A stretch of 64,000 nucleotides of DNA from Anaerovibrio lipolyticus (GTDB taxonomy: Bacteria > Bacillota > Negativicutes > Selenomonadales > Selenomonadaceae). Positions 9,024 through 18,083 of this stretch are shown in pieces. Position 1 is the first letter of the stretch. Every line of letters starts with the position of its first letter. The position numbers and the translations under genes are program-made. The stretch covers positions 62,001 to 126,000 of the forward strand of contig NZ_JADYTY010000002.1 of assembly GCF_021531495.1 (NCBI RefSeq). The letters are read 5' to 3'. The notes beneath the pieces were generated by a model. It ran no database searches. It was not told the DNA's origin and worked only from the letters and a program-made list of their open reading frames with translations.

Positions 9024-9788
9024 TTAAGTATTTAATATTTCTTTAGCTCGTAGAAATATCTTCCTCATATTATCATCTCTGCTTACTAGATACTCTGCAA
9101 TTATCTGCATTAGTTCAAAATCACCTTCATTATCTAAATCCAACACAGCAGTATCTTTCATAAAAATAACTCCATTCTGTGCATCTTTCGCACGTTTATT
9201 TGATCCTAAAAACGCAGGTGTATACGCATATAACGACGCATTCATATCATAAATAACAGGTGCCTGCTGTCTGGCAACAAAATCAGATTTTATAACTACA
9301 TGAGAAAATCCTTCTTCATCTATTGTAACCATATTAAAATACGGATTTCTTCTTGCATTTGTCACTGAATATACAATGTCATATTTTCCTTCAGTATATT
9401 TTTTTATTAAATTTTCAATATCATGAACAGTACGCAAAGGAGATGTTATGTCACAATCAATAACTACATCGTATTCCATATGATTCTCTGTGCACATAGT
9501 CTGCCAAGTATCTCTTATAACATCGATCTTTGCAACATAATCTCCAGCTAACTCTTCTTTTCTATCAATGCAACTAATACCCAAATCTAATCTTTCAATT
9601 AATCTAATCATGTCGACACTATCTGTGTTCAAAGCAATATCAATACAATTTTCTGAATGCTTTTCCTTATATAACTCTATAGCAGCTACGGTATAATACA
9701 ACAATGGGACACCTAAAAACTCTCTAAAGTTCTTACCTTTTATTCCCTTTGAACCTGCCCTACCACATACAGTAAACAAGATATTCAT
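9024..9788 (-). CDS. legF: CMP-legionaminate/acylneuraminate cytidylyltransferase
   Basis: Activates a nonulosonic acid with CTP to give the CMP-sugar used by transferases. The 254-residue protein opens with the NeuA/KdsB-type pyrophosphorylase signature CGRAGSKGIKGKNFREF (residues 8-24). VIDCDITSPLRTVHDIENLI (about 110) holds the Asp that binds CTP/metal in this family, and RQQAP and DMNASLYAY are typical of sialic/legionaminic synthetases. Legionaminate is preferred over sialate because legB, legC, legG, legI and a PtmE-like gene lie upstream in the same operon. Its ATG overlaps the stop of the preceding oxidoreductase by one base (TAATG), with AGGGG eight bases upstream, so translation is probably coupled. 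Confidence 0.85.
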   Translation of the reverse strand: MNILFTVCGRAGSKGIKGKNFREFLGVPLLYYTVAAIELYKEKHSENCIDIALNTDSVDMIRLIERLDLGISCIDRKEELAGDYVAKIDVIRDTWQTMCTENHMEYDVVIDCDITSPLRTVHDIENLIKKYTEGKYDIVYSVTNARRNPYFNMVTIDEEGFSHVVIKSDFVARQQAPVIYDMNASLYAYTPAFLGSNKRAKDAQNGVIFMKDTAVLDLDNEGDFELMQIIAEYLVSRDDNMRKIFLRAKEILNT

Positions 9789-10717
9789 TATAAAATCCCC
9801 TTTGCTATTTTTAGCACATCAAACGCATGCAAAATAGTATTCTGATTATTATCTTCGTCAGCCAAATTCAAAAAATATCCTAACTCTCTAAGCTGATAAC
9901 TATCCCTTTCTTCCTGCAAAGAAATCACTTTACCTGATTTCAAAAACCGTATTTCGCTCTTTGTGAAATCACCAACAATAACTTCATCATCACAATACAA
10001 TTCTATTTCTCTTTTGGTATAGCGCCCAAAATAATCCAGCGAGAGACTAACTAGCATACTCTTATAAGCTGCAATATAAATTGCTATATCATCACTGGTT
10101 ATTTCTAAATCAGAATACTTACCACTATACATATTCACGCGTTCTGGCATACCAAATAATTCAGTTAGATAATCCCATTCATGAATAAGCTCTAAACCTA
10201 TATCGCCGCCACTTTGTTTGCTAGCGCTGTAACATTTTCTGTAATCTATCATGGGACGCCATTCTGGCAAATAACTAGAACAGATTGCCCTAGCACTATA
10301 TATTTTCTTACTACTAACCAATTTTTTTAAAAATTTAAATACCTTAGTGTAACGTAATGGTGCTGCCACGTAGCAAATTGTATCCTGAGGAATTTCCAAT
10401 AATGATAAATCTATATTTGCATTGGAAAACACTGGCTTTTCTATAAATATCTTTTTCGCTTTAGAAACCACATTTTTTAGTGTTTCATAATGGAGTGATG
10501 TCGGATTAGTTATAAAAATCACATCATACTGTTCATCTATATCTTCATAACTTGTCATTTGCTTATGTATAAGTTTGCAAATTCCTGTTTCGAGCTTGCG
10601 TGCAGTTCCTCTCAGTGCATGGATCTCAAATAATTTATGTTTTTCATGAAGCAATTTTGTTATATTCCTCAAATGACGGGTTCCAATGGAACCTAATCCT
10701 ATAAACAGTATCTTCAT
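9788..10717 (-). CDS. Gfo/Idh/MocA-family NAD(P)-dependent oxidoreductase
   Basis: 309 residues. The N-terminal Rossmann motif is MKILFIGLGSIGTRHLRN, followed by DVIFITNPTSLHYETL and the family catalytic lysine in FIEKPVF (about residue 115). The C-terminal domain has YLPEWRPMIDYR and GGDIGLELIHEWDYL, where Asp/His residues usually line the sugar pocket. It is placed directly between legF and a second Gfo/Idh/MocA protein. In Campylobacter and other legionaminate loci, accessory enzymes of this position make the GDP-linked precursor or modify the product, so it probably reduces or oxidises a sugar intermediate. The ATG at 10717 is used (GAGG nine bases upstream); it overlaps the end of the upstream gene by three bases. 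Confidence 0.8.
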   Translation of the reverse strand: MKILFIGLGSIGTRHLRNITKLLHEKHKLFEIHALRGTARKLETGICKLIHKQMTSYEDIDEQYDVIFITNPTSLHYETLKNVVSKAKKIFIEKPVFSNANIDLSLLEIPQDTICYVAAPLRYTKVFKFLKKLVSSKKIYSARAICSSYLPEWRPMIDYRKCYSASKQSGGDIGLELIHEWDYLTELFGMPERVNMYSGKYSDLEITSDDIAIYIAAYKSMLVSLSLDYFGRYTKREIELYCDDEVIVGDFTKSEIRFLKSGKVISLQEERDSYQLRELGYFLNLADEDNNQNTILHAFDVLKIAKGIL

Positions 10718-10718
10718 A

Positions 10719-11708
10719 TCAATCTGCCTCAATTTCATCAATTAACTTCAATATTTCTTTATCCTGCGTGAATGAATATCTTGGTAGGTCACTTTCATTA
10801 ATAGTAGCAAAAAAATTGCGAATTTCGTCAGCATATGCATTCTCAATTATATTGCTACTGTATCCTTCTATATGCTCCGCTTGCATATCATCATACAAAT
10901 TAATAGTATCCATATTTCCAGATTTCAGATTTTTGCAAATCAATCCATGAGGAGTTCCATTCCATTTTAGGAATATATCTTCTCCAAAAACAGATAATTC
11001 CCGCACTGCTTCCCTAGAAATAACATCAACAGCCAATACACCTTTATGTCCAGTTTCATGCTCTATCAACAATAAATAATTATCTGCATAATCAATAGGC
11101 AACTTGGAAGACTTACTTTTGACAACATCATATTTAACAATCCTGCCGAATGCATTTACTATCCATGGCAACTCTATGGCAAACAGTTCTCTACAACCAT
11201 TAGTAGCTTTTTTACTGATAAAAAATTCTTCTAATACATCCCACGGATGCCAATCTGGCAAATATTGACCTACATGGTAAGTATAATTGACAGAACAATC
11301 AGCTTCTTTTATACAGCGAGCAATATATTGTATTTCTTTTCTATATAGCATGGTCGATGACAAAAATAACACCTTATTATTCCGCTTAGCTAAAGCGATA
11401 TTTTTTTCATAATCTGTATCTACAAGGTTTAGTTCTGTAAAAACATGTATCCCATGTTCCAGGCAAGTAGTTATTAAACTTGTATGCGCTAAAGGGGAAG
11501 TTGCGATAAATGCTGCATCAATTAATTTTTCATCAAGTAATATACTTAAATCTGAAACACATACTACCCCATATTCATTTTTTACTTCTATACATCGCTT
11601 CTCATTAGAGTCCACGCCATAAATTTCAACATTTTCACCTAAAATATTTTTTATTAACCTAATACGTCTTTTTCCCATGGAGCCAAGTCCAATCACTGCA
11701 ATCTTCAT
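10719..11708 (-). CDS. Gfo/Idh/MocA-like protein lacking the catalytic EKP motif
   Basis: 329 residues with the same architecture as the next gene: MKIAVIGLGSMGKRRIRLI at the N-terminus, then FIATSPLAHTSLI. Where active members have E-K-P at the end of the Rossmann domain, this protein reads VFTELNLVDTDYEK (about residue 94), so the usual catalytic lysine is absent. YLPDWHPWDVLEEF aligns by eye with YLPEWRP in the neighbour, which suggests two diverged paralogues from a tandem duplication. It may be a non-catalytic partner or use another residue. The ATG at 11708 is eight bases after GAGG. Gap to the PtmE-like gene is 29 bases. Confidence 0.75.
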   Translation of the reverse strand: MKIAVIGLGSMGKRRIRLIKNILGENVEIYGVDSNEKRCIEVKNEYGVVCVSDLSILLDEKLIDAAFIATSPLAHTSLITTCLEHGIHVFTELNLVDTDYEKNIALAKRNNKVLFLSSTMLYRKEIQYIARCIKEADCSVNYTYHVGQYLPDWHPWDVLEEFFISKKATNGCRELFAIELPWIVNAFGRIVKYDVVKSKSSKLPIDYADNYLLLIEHETGHKGVLAVDVISREAVRELSVFGEDIFLKWNGTPHGLICKNLKSGNMDTINLYDDMQAEHIEGYSSNIIENAYADEIRNFFATINESDLPRYSFTQDKEILKLIDEIEAD

Positions 11709-11737
11709 GAGTAGCACCTCTATTTTTGTTTATACGA

Positions 11738-12778
11738 TCATAGCTTTCCAAATTCCATTTGTGCCCTTTCAAAATCATCCAATCTACCTATATCTAGCCA
11801 ATATTCCCTTACTGGGTATATACCTGCCTTTTTACCCTCACCTATGATTTCTGAGAACAACTCTGGCATATCAAAAAATTCTTCCTTGTTAACCTTTGCT
11901 ACAACTTCGGGATTTAGTACATAAATACCCGCATTAACAAAATATGTCTGTTCTGGCTTTTCTTCTATACTGATAATTCTATCTTCTTCACAATTAATAA
12001 CACCATATGGCACTTGATAACTATACTCACGCACAGCCATTGTCGCTGCTGCATTAGTGTTTCTATGTGCATCAACCAGTTCACCAAAATCTAACTTTGT
12101 CAATAAATCTCCATTCATAACAATAACAGGTTCTACAGGCTTCTCAGGCAGAAAATACAATGCCCCTGCTGTGCCCATTCTTTTCTTCTCATGAATATAT
12201 TTGATTTCAATACCAAGCTTGCTTCCATCACCAAAATATTCTTCAATCATTTGTGCTTTGTAATTGACTGCTAAGTAAAATCTATGGAAACCGCTATCTA
12301 TAAAGCTTTCTAAAATATTCTCTAATATTGGTTTATTTCCTATTTTCAACAGTGGCTTCGGACAATCATCGGTAAGTGGTCTAAGCCTTGTTCCCAAACC
12401 GCCAACCATTAAAACTACTATATTATCACGTTGTACACAAAACGATAAATCATCTTGAGCAATAACATCTATTAATTTCCCACTTGCATCAACTACTGGC
12501 AAATATCGAAGTTTATTTGCCTTCATGCATTTCAATATGCTAGATTTATCAATATTAAATTGTATAGTCTTTGGATATATATTCATTACAGATTTTATTG
12601 GTGCTGACAGAATAACATCTTTTAAAATACCACGGCGAATATCTCCATCCGTAATCGTTCCTAATAAATGATTTTGCGAATCTACTACAAACAGAATTTG
12701 CTTAGCTGTAATATCCAATAAACGTAGAGCTTCTTTTATACTACTGTCGGGACTTATACACAACTCTTCATAATTCAT
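11738..12778 (-). CDS. ptmE: CBS-domain sugar-1-phosphate nucleotidyltransferase (PtmE-like)
   Basis: 346 residues with two parts. Residues 1-115 are a CBS pair (ILFVVDSQNHLLGTITDGD and LRYLPVVDASGKLIDVI). Residues 120-346 are a nucleotidyltransferase: VLMVGGLGTRLRPLTDDCPKP signature (given here as two stretches, VLMVGGLGTRLRP and LTDDCPKPLLKIG), then MNGDLLTKLDF with the metal-binding Asp and EEKPEQTYFVNAGIYV. The same fusion, in Campylobacter PtmE, makes GDP-GlcN from GlcN-1-P for the GDP route to legionaminic acid. That is the best guess here, by neighbourhood as well as domains. ATG at 12778 has GAGAGG nine bases upstream. A generic GDP-mannose-type pyrophosphorylase remains possible. Confidence 0.78.
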   Translation of the reverse strand: MNYEELCISPDSSIKEALRLLDITAKQILFVVDSQNHLLGTITDGDIRRGILKDVILSAPIKSVMNIYPKTIQFNIDKSSILKCMKANKLRYLPVVDASGKLIDVIAQDDLSFCVQRDNIVVLMVGGLGTRLRPLTDDCPKPLLKIGNKPILENILESFIDSGFHRFYLAVNYKAQMIEEYFGDGSKLGIEIKYIHEKKRMGTAGALYFLPEKPVEPVIVMNGDLLTKLDFGELVDAHRNTNAAATMAVREYSYQVPYGVINCEEDRIISIEEKPEQTYFVNAGIYVLNPEVVAKVNKEEFFDMPELFSEIIGEGKKAGIYPVREYWLDIGRLDDFERAQMEFGKL

Positions 12779-12782
12779 ATAA

Positions 12783-13412
12783 TCAAACCTCTCTTGCAGG
12801 TACACCATAAGCCTTGCAATTATCTGGTATATCCTTCACTACTACCGCACCTGCCCCAATAATCACATTGCTGCCAATATGGACTCCCTGTATTACAATT
12901 GCACCTGTACCAATATGAGTGCAATCATCTATGGTTACACCACCGCTGATAGTTACACCGGGAGCAATATGCACATGACTACCAATGCTGACATCATGGT
13001 CAATGGAGGCTCGCGTATTAACAATGCTATTGTCTCCTATAAATGCACCAGCATTAACAATGCATCCTGGTAACAGTTGTACTCCGTTTGCTAAAACGGC
13101 ATTTGACGACACAATAGCAGATGGATGTATTACATTGGAAAACAAATATGCTTTATTCTTAAAATACTCGTATATATTCTTTCGCTTATTCATTGAGCCA
13201 ACAGAACCCATCCCATTTACTAACTCTATTTCATCTGTGTTATAAGAAAAAACGACTTCATCTCCACCTAACACCGGTACTCCATTAACTAAACTTCCCC
13301 ATTTTTTCTTATCAAAATCTGTTAACCCGATCACCTTTCGTTCACTACTCAGTAATGCATCAAGTAGAACCTTAGCATGTCCACCAGCACCTAAAATTAT
13401 CACAGGCTTCAT
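12783..13412 (-). CDS. PglD/NeuD-type hexapeptide acetyltransferase (likely LegH role)
   Basis: 209 residues. The N-terminal domain has the nucleotide-sugar-binding GAGGHAKVLLDALL (residue 8 on). The C-terminal two thirds are a left-handed beta helix of hexapeptide repeats ending with IIGAGAVVVKDIPDN and YGVPAREV. The catalytic-histidine strand RASIDHDVSIGSHVHIAPG (about 131-149) matches PglD, which acetylates UDP-4-amino-4,6-dideoxy-sugars. In a legionaminate operon this step lies between LegC and LegG. A NeuD-type sialate O-acetyltransferase, which has the same fold, is the alternative. The start codon overlaps the legI stop (ATGA), so the two are coupled. Confidence 0.82.
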   Translation of the reverse strand: MKPVIILGAGGHAKVLLDALLSSERKVIGLTDFDKKKWGSLVNGVPVLGGDEVVFSYNTDEIELVNGMGSVGSMNKRKNIYEYFKNKAYLFSNVIHPSAIVSSNAVLANGVQLLPGCIVNAGAFIGDNSIVNTRASIDHDVSIGSHVHIAPGVTISGGVTIDDCTHIGTGAIVIQGVHIGSNVIIGAGAVVVKDIPDNCKAYGVPAREV

Positions 13413-14485
13413 AACGCAATCAACTCATCTTCTTCATAATCTCTCTCAGCCCTCTGTCCTAACATCTGCCAATATTTCATAGGACTTATACCATTTCCTG
13501 GTCTTTTAACAGCTAAATTATCCCTTGTAAATATTTCACCTTTTTTTATTCTACAGGCAGCAATAAGACTTTTTCTAACTATAACAATATTAGACTGCTC
13601 CTTACTTCCCGGAATTTTTATACCATTTCCAATGGCTTGCTCTATCTGCCTGATACCATCTACCATCGCTTTCAACTCATCTGGTTCCAGCGAAGCCTTA
13701 TGGTCCGGCCCTGGCAGATTTTTATCCAAGGTAAAATGCTTTTCAATAATTTTTGCTCCCTTTGCCACAGCGGCTAAAGGAATAGCAATTCCCTTGGTAT
13801 GATCTGAATACCCAACCTGTAAACCAAAAGCATTTGCCATAGTTTCCATAGCATCCAAATTAACCTCATCAAATGATGCAGGATATTCGGTCGTACAATG
13901 TAGCAATTGAACTTTTTCTTTTAACAATCCCACATTCTGAGCTTCTATGTACGCTCTTGTTAAGTCTGCTAAATCAACTAGTTCCTTGTCATGCAAATAG
14001 CCAAAGGCCAACACTGATAAAGCATCTTCTATATCCCTTAGCGTACTCATACCTGTAGAAAGAATTACTGGCAAGCCCGTTCTTGCTACAGATAACAAAA
14101 ATGGTGCATTAGTAATCTCTCCAGAAGGTATTTTTATCAAAGGAAGTCTGCATTGCTGTACCAAAAATGCCAAACTCTCCTCTTCAAAGGGAGTAGAAAG
14201 AAAATCTATACCCTTTTGCTTGCATAAATCTATTAGATGTGGATAGACATCCAATGGCAATTCCAGCTTTTTTAGCATTTCAAATTGACTTTCTGCAGCA
14301 TCCGTAGTCTTATTTTGGTAATCAGCCTTGGACGCTTTCAGACTGGCAAGCTTTTCAGCTTTGAAGGTCTGAAATTTTATGGCATCTACCCCTGCCTCAG
14401 CAGCCACCTCAATTAGCTGCTTAGCCAGTTCGACATCACCATTATGATTAACACCTGCTTCTGCAATAATATAGGTTTTGCCCAT
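13409..14485 (-). CDS. legI: N,N'-diacetyllegionaminate synthase (NeuB family)
   Basis: Condenses a 2,4-diacetamido-2,4,6-trideoxymannose with phosphoenolpyruvate. The 358-residue protein has an N-terminal TIM-barrel NeuB domain, IIAEAGVNHNGDVELAK (residue 6 on), IKFQTFKAEKL, and KIPSGEITNAPFL, with HCTTEYPA and GYSDHT near the metal/PEP site. A C-terminal SAF (antifreeze-like) domain covers about residues 295-350 (SLIAACRIKKGEIFTRDNL). Assignment to legionaminate, not sialate, rests on the LegB/LegC/LegG set beside it. The ATG at 14485 is seven bases after GAGG; a TTG six bases earlier is less likely. Confidence 0.88.
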   Translation of the reverse strand: MGKTYIIAEAGVNHNGDVELAKQLIEVAAEAGVDAIKFQTFKAEKLASLKASKADYQNKTTDAAESQFEMLKKLELPLDVYPHLIDLCKQKGIDFLSTPFEEESLAFLVQQCRLPLIKIPSGEITNAPFLLSVARTGLPVILSTGMSTLRDIEDALSVLAFGYLHDKELVDLADLTRAYIEAQNVGLLKEKVQLLHCTTEYPASFDEVNLDAMETMANAFGLQVGYSDHTKGIAIPLAAVAKGAKIIEKHFTLDKNLPGPDHKASLEPDELKAMVDGIRQIEQAIGNGIKIPGSKEQSNIVIVRKSLIAACRIKKGEIFTRDNLAVKRPGNGISPMKYWQMLGQRAERDYEEDELIAL

Positions 14486-14494
14486 ATTCAAACC

Positions 14495-15658
14495 TCATTT
14501 CAAATCATAAAACTTCTTTTGACATATATTTGACAGTTCTGCTTGCTTTAACATATCTTTCATTGTAACTGCAATTTTTCCATCAGTATGTGGGATTTCC
14601 ATAGATTGTATTTTCTGCAAAAATTTACTGTCTCTCAATGATTGAATAGCTGATAATAATTGTTGTTTATCCTCATTACAATCAATAACTGAAAGATATC
14701 TCTTTCTTCCCTTTTGTCGGTCACCAATATTAATTGTTGGAACATGCAACACTGGAGCCTCCAGCAATCCACTGGAAGAATTTCCCACCACTGCTGCACA
14801 TAGCTTCATTGCACTTAAATATCTAAGCTGCCCCAATGATTTAACTAACAGAACACGTTCCTTATTCTTCTTTGCATAAGCTTCTATTTGTTCATTTATA
14901 ATTCGCCCACCAGCATCACTATTAGCTTGTGTAAAAATTAGTTTATACTCTGGAAACTCATCAAAAACAGCAAATAGTGTTTTCAAAGCTTCAACAGGAG
15001 ATTTACCCGTCAGCGTCTCTGGATGATATGTAACTAAAAAAAACTTTTTACCTAATGAAAAATTTATCTGTTTCTCTAAATCCTGCAAACTAAGCAATTT
15101 CAGTCGTACGATATTGTCTATTCCTACGGCTCCAACTTCAAAGATACTTTCTGGATTCTCACCTAGTTGAATGACTCTATCTCGATATTCCGGCTCAGAC
15201 ACAAAATGAATTTGAGACATTTTAGTTATGGAATGACGAATAGCTTCGTCAATAGCGCCTTCTGTGCTTTCTCCACCATGAATATGTGCAATAGGTATTC
15301 TTAATATCATAGCTGTCTGGGCAGCAGCCAAGGCCTCAAACCTATCCCCTAGCAATACCATAATATCTGGTTGCAATCTTGCTAAGGCATCAGCAAAGCC
15401 AATAGTTCCTAAGCCTACTGACTTGGCAATACCTACAGGGGAATCACTGGACAACAGCATTTCAACCTTTGCATTTATTGCAAATCCATCAGCTTCGATA
15501 TTTTTATAGGTAAGTCCAAACTCTGGCGATAAATGCTGACCTGTAGCGATGATTTGTAATTCCAATTCATCATCGGCCTGTATTTCCTTCATAAGCCAAT
15601 AAAGCAGCCCATATTCAGCTCTTGTTCCTGTAACTACACATATTTTTCGTTTAGTCAT
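14495..15658 (-). CDS. legG: UDP-N,N'-diacetylbacillosamine 2-epimerase (hydrolysing), NeuC family
   Basis: Releases UDP and epimerises C2 to give the 2,4-diacetamido mannose-type substrate of LegI. 387 residues of the UDP-GlcNAc 2-epimerase GT-B-like fold: MTKRKICVVTGTRAEYGLL at the N-terminus, VLLGDRFEALAAAQTA (about 102), IAHIHGGESTEGAIDEAIRH (about 123), and in the C-domain VTYHPETLTGKSP, VVGNSSSGLLEAPVLHVPTI with the UDP-binding SSSG. These are NeuC/LegG hallmarks. The start overlaps legC by four bases (ATGA) and legI begins nine bases downstream, a tightly packed cassette. Confidence 0.88.
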   Translation of the reverse strand: MTKRKICVVTGTRAEYGLLYWLMKEIQADDELELQIIATGQHLSPEFGLTYKNIEADGFAINAKVEMLLSSDSPVGIAKSVGLGTIGFADALARLQPDIMVLLGDRFEALAAAQTAMILRIPIAHIHGGESTEGAIDEAIRHSITKMSQIHFVSEPEYRDRVIQLGENPESIFEVGAVGIDNIVRLKLLSLQDLEKQINFSLGKKFFLVTYHPETLTGKSPVEALKTLFAVFDEFPEYKLIFTQANSDAGGRIINEQIEAYAKKNKERVLLVKSLGQLRYLSAMKLCAAVVGNSSSGLLEAPVLHVPTINIGDRQKGRKRYLSVIDCNEDKQQLLSAIQSLRDSKFLQKIQSMEIPHTDGKIAVTMKDMLKQAELSNICQKKFYDLK

Positions 15659-16842
15659 TCTATATCGACTCCAATAGACTCCTCCAAAACCTTTTTTATA
15701 TTTTCCGCTACATAATGTATTTCTTCTTCCGTAATTTGGGTGCTGGATGGAATATTCAATATTCGTTCCGCATAATATGGTGCCTTTTCTAGCTTGTATG
15801 TTATCTCGTGGATATATGGCAGCTGCTCGTTAATAAGCCCCCATATAGCTCTGGTTTGAACACCTTTTTCCTCCAGCTTCGTAATAATCTCCTTCATAGT
15901 GGCTTTTACCTTATCTCGATTTATTTCCAAGGAATAAAACCACATGTTGGAATCAATATCACTGCGAAAACCTATCATATGGCCTAATTCAAAACCATCG
16001 AAAAGCTGGCAATATAATTTATAATTTTTTTGCTTGCGACGAATAAACTCTGGCAACTCCTCCAACTGAGCTACACCTAAAGCTGCCTGAAGATTGGTCA
16101 TCCTGTAGTTATAACCTACTTCATTATGTATATAATAATGAACATCATCCTTGGCCTGGGTAGACAAATAACGTATATGATCTACAACCTTGGTATCATT
16201 GGCAGTTACAGCACCGCCACCACCAGTAGTTATTATTTTGTTTCCATTAAAGGAATAACAACCAAAATCTCCAATAGTACCAGCATATTTACTAGCTAAT
16301 GGACCATCCATATATTTAGTACCTAATGCTTCAGTTGCATCTTCAATTACTTTAAGATTATACTTATGAGCTATGCTCATAAGTGCAGTCATATCTGCCA
16401 TATTGCCAAATACATGAACAATCACAACAGCTTTTACTGGATTCCCCTTATATGTTAGTTGTTTTCCATCAAAGGCGCACTCCTGCTGGCAAAAATCCTG
16501 TAATTTTGTGGCATCCATACAGAAACTATCATCACAATCTATGAATACCGGCGTTGCAAACTGATACTTTACTGGATTAACAGCCGCTATAAAGGTCAAA
16601 GGTGGCACCAATACTACATCACCTGGCTTAATACCAGCCTCAACCATAGCCAGATGCAAGGCAGCAGTACCACTTTGACAGGCCGCCACATTATCAGTAT
16701 GCAAAAACTGTGCTAAAGATTTCTCCAGCTTATTAATATAGGCTCCACCAGTAGAAACCCATCCCTGTTCAATAGCATCATCTACATACTTTCGCTCATT
16801 GCCCTCAAAATTTGGAATTGATAACGGTACAAATCTGCCCAT
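15655..16842 (-). CDS. legC: LegC-type PLP aminotransferase (UDP-4-keto-6-deoxy-GlcNAc 4-aminotransferase)
   Basis: Transfers an amino group to C4 of the keto sugar made by LegB. 395 residues of the DegT/DnrJ/EryC1/StrS family: ACQSGTAALHLAMVEAG for phosphate binding of PLP (about residue 55), VIEDATEALGT with the Asp facing the pyridine ring (about 167), and the Schiff-base lysine in FNGNKIITTGGGGAV (about 197). The insertion and N-terminus (VPLSIPNFEGNERKYV) fit the LegC subfamily, longer than WbpE-type enzymes such as the one at 19.9-20.9 kb. ATG 16842 is eight bases after GGAGG. Confidence 0.87.
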   Translation of the reverse strand: MGRFVPLSIPNFEGNERKYVDDAIEQGWVSTGGAYINKLEKSLAQFLHTDNVAACQSGTAALHLAMVEAGIKPGDVVLVPPLTFIAAVNPVKYQFATPVFIDCDDSFCMDATKLQDFCQQECAFDGKQLTYKGNPVKAVVIVHVFGNMADMTALMSIAHKYNLKVIEDATEALGTKYMDGPLASKYAGTIGDFGCYSFNGNKIITTGGGGAVTANDTKVVDHIRYLSTQAKDDVHYYIHNEVGYNYRMTNLQAALGVAQLEELPEFIRRKQKNYKLYCQLFDGFELGHMIGFRSDIDSNMWFYSLEINRDKVKATMKEIITKLEEKGVQTRAIWGLINEQLPYIHEITYKLEKAPYYAERILNIPSSTQITEEEIHYVAENIKKVLEESIGVDIE

Positions 16843-16860
16843 ATCTCCAGCCTCCATTTA

Positions 16861-18069
16861 CTACATTTTACTATCCAATGATTTGCCTGTTTCTATATGC
16901 TCAAAATTTGGCAAATAATCTGACATAATAGATACAACCTCATCCTTGGTAGTATCAGATTTTTCAAATGCTGCATTTAACTTCTTAAATAAAATTTCAA
17001 TACGAGATACATCTGGTATCTCCTTATTAGTAACCACGCCTAGGGATTTCATTATGGTGAGATTCACTGTTTCCTTATCCGTATAAAATTCTTCAAAAGC
17101 CTTCTCTCCAGAAGTATTAGAACCTGAATAATGTACTGGGTACAAATTACTTCCATGTTTCAGCTCTACAGCCTTATTAATGGCCTCCTCATCACTATCG
17201 CACAGCAATACCTGATAACCATGAGCTTCCAAGAAGGCAGTAGCAATTTTATCAAAAGTCATCATCTGAGCTTCTTCCAGCCTTGGGAAAAAAATTTCTC
17301 TATTTTCCCCTAAAATACAAGCCAGCATACAAATCTGACCGCTTTCTTCTGGTGAAACAAAATACCGCTTAACATCAGATGGAGCACTAAGCGGCTGCAG
17401 TTTCTGCAATCTTGCTATAAAACCAGCTGGCAAAGATCCATTGGAAAATGCTACATTGGCAAATCGTGCTGTTTTTACTGGGAATTTATCAGAATATGCA
17501 AAAATCACATCTTCCATGATCCGCTTGCTGGCCCCCATAATATTAACTGGATTGGCAGCCTTATCTGTGGATACACAGAAATACTCCTCTGGTGGTAGCT
17601 CTGACAACAAATCCAACAGCTTTTTCGCCTGCAAAACATTATTTTGCAACAGTGCCTCTATAGAATATATATCCTTCTCTGAACGCACATGCTTGTGAGC
17701 TGAGAAATTGGCCACGATATCAAAACCGCCACGATTTCTAAACATCTTCTCAAATACCCCAGAAGCAAAATTCATAGGATATGGTACATAATCCTCCGGC
17801 ACATACAGTCCTTTAGTCGAGCGCAAATCCCGAGTAAGCTCAGCCAAGCCATTTTCATTTATATCAACCACCACAAGGGAAGCAGGACGAAATGGCAATA
17901 TAGCCTTTATAAAAGACGAACCAATGGATCCAGCTCCTCCGATAACAAGCACCGATCTATCCTTTATTTTTTTGGATAATTCGACCTTATTGTGAGCAAT
18001 GTCCGCAATAAACATTGATTCTTCTCTCTTAGTAACATAAGTATTAATAAATTGATCTAGACTAAACAT
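16861..18069 (-). CDS. legB: UDP-N-acetylglucosamine 4,6-dehydratase (LegB type)
   Basis: First committed step of the legionaminate route. 402 residues of the extended SDR/polysaccharide_biosynthesis (CapD-like) family without membrane segments. The NAD(P) motif VIGGAGSIGSSFIKAIL lies near residue 41, NFSAHKHVRSEKD near 126, and the catalytic region FCVSTDKAANPVNIMGASKR (about 168-187) uses Met in place of the usual Tyr, as in 4,6-dehydratases of this class. The C-terminal 100 residues carry YPVHYSGSNTSGEKAFEEFY. The gene has GAGGAAA seven bases before its ATG and follows the ABC exporter by 14 bases. Confidence 0.85.
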   Translation of the reverse strand: MFSLDQFINTYVTKREESMFIADIAHNKVELSKKIKDRSVLVIGGAGSIGSSFIKAILPFRPASLVVVDINENGLAELTRDLRSTKGLYVPEDYVPYPMNFASGVFEKMFRNRGGFDIVANFSAHKHVRSEKDIYSIEALLQNNVLQAKKLLDLLSELPPEEYFCVSTDKAANPVNIMGASKRIMEDVIFAYSDKFPVKTARFANVAFSNGSLPAGFIARLQKLQPLSAPSDVKRYFVSPEESGQICMLACILGENREIFFPRLEEAQMMTFDKIATAFLEAHGYQVLLCDSDEEAINKAVELKHGSNLYPVHYSGSNTSGEKAFEEFYTDKETVNLTIMKSLGVVTNKEIPDVSRIEILFKKLNAAFEKSDTTKDEVVSIMSDYLPNFEHIETGKSLDSKM

Positions 18070-18083
18070 ATAATTTCCTCGTC

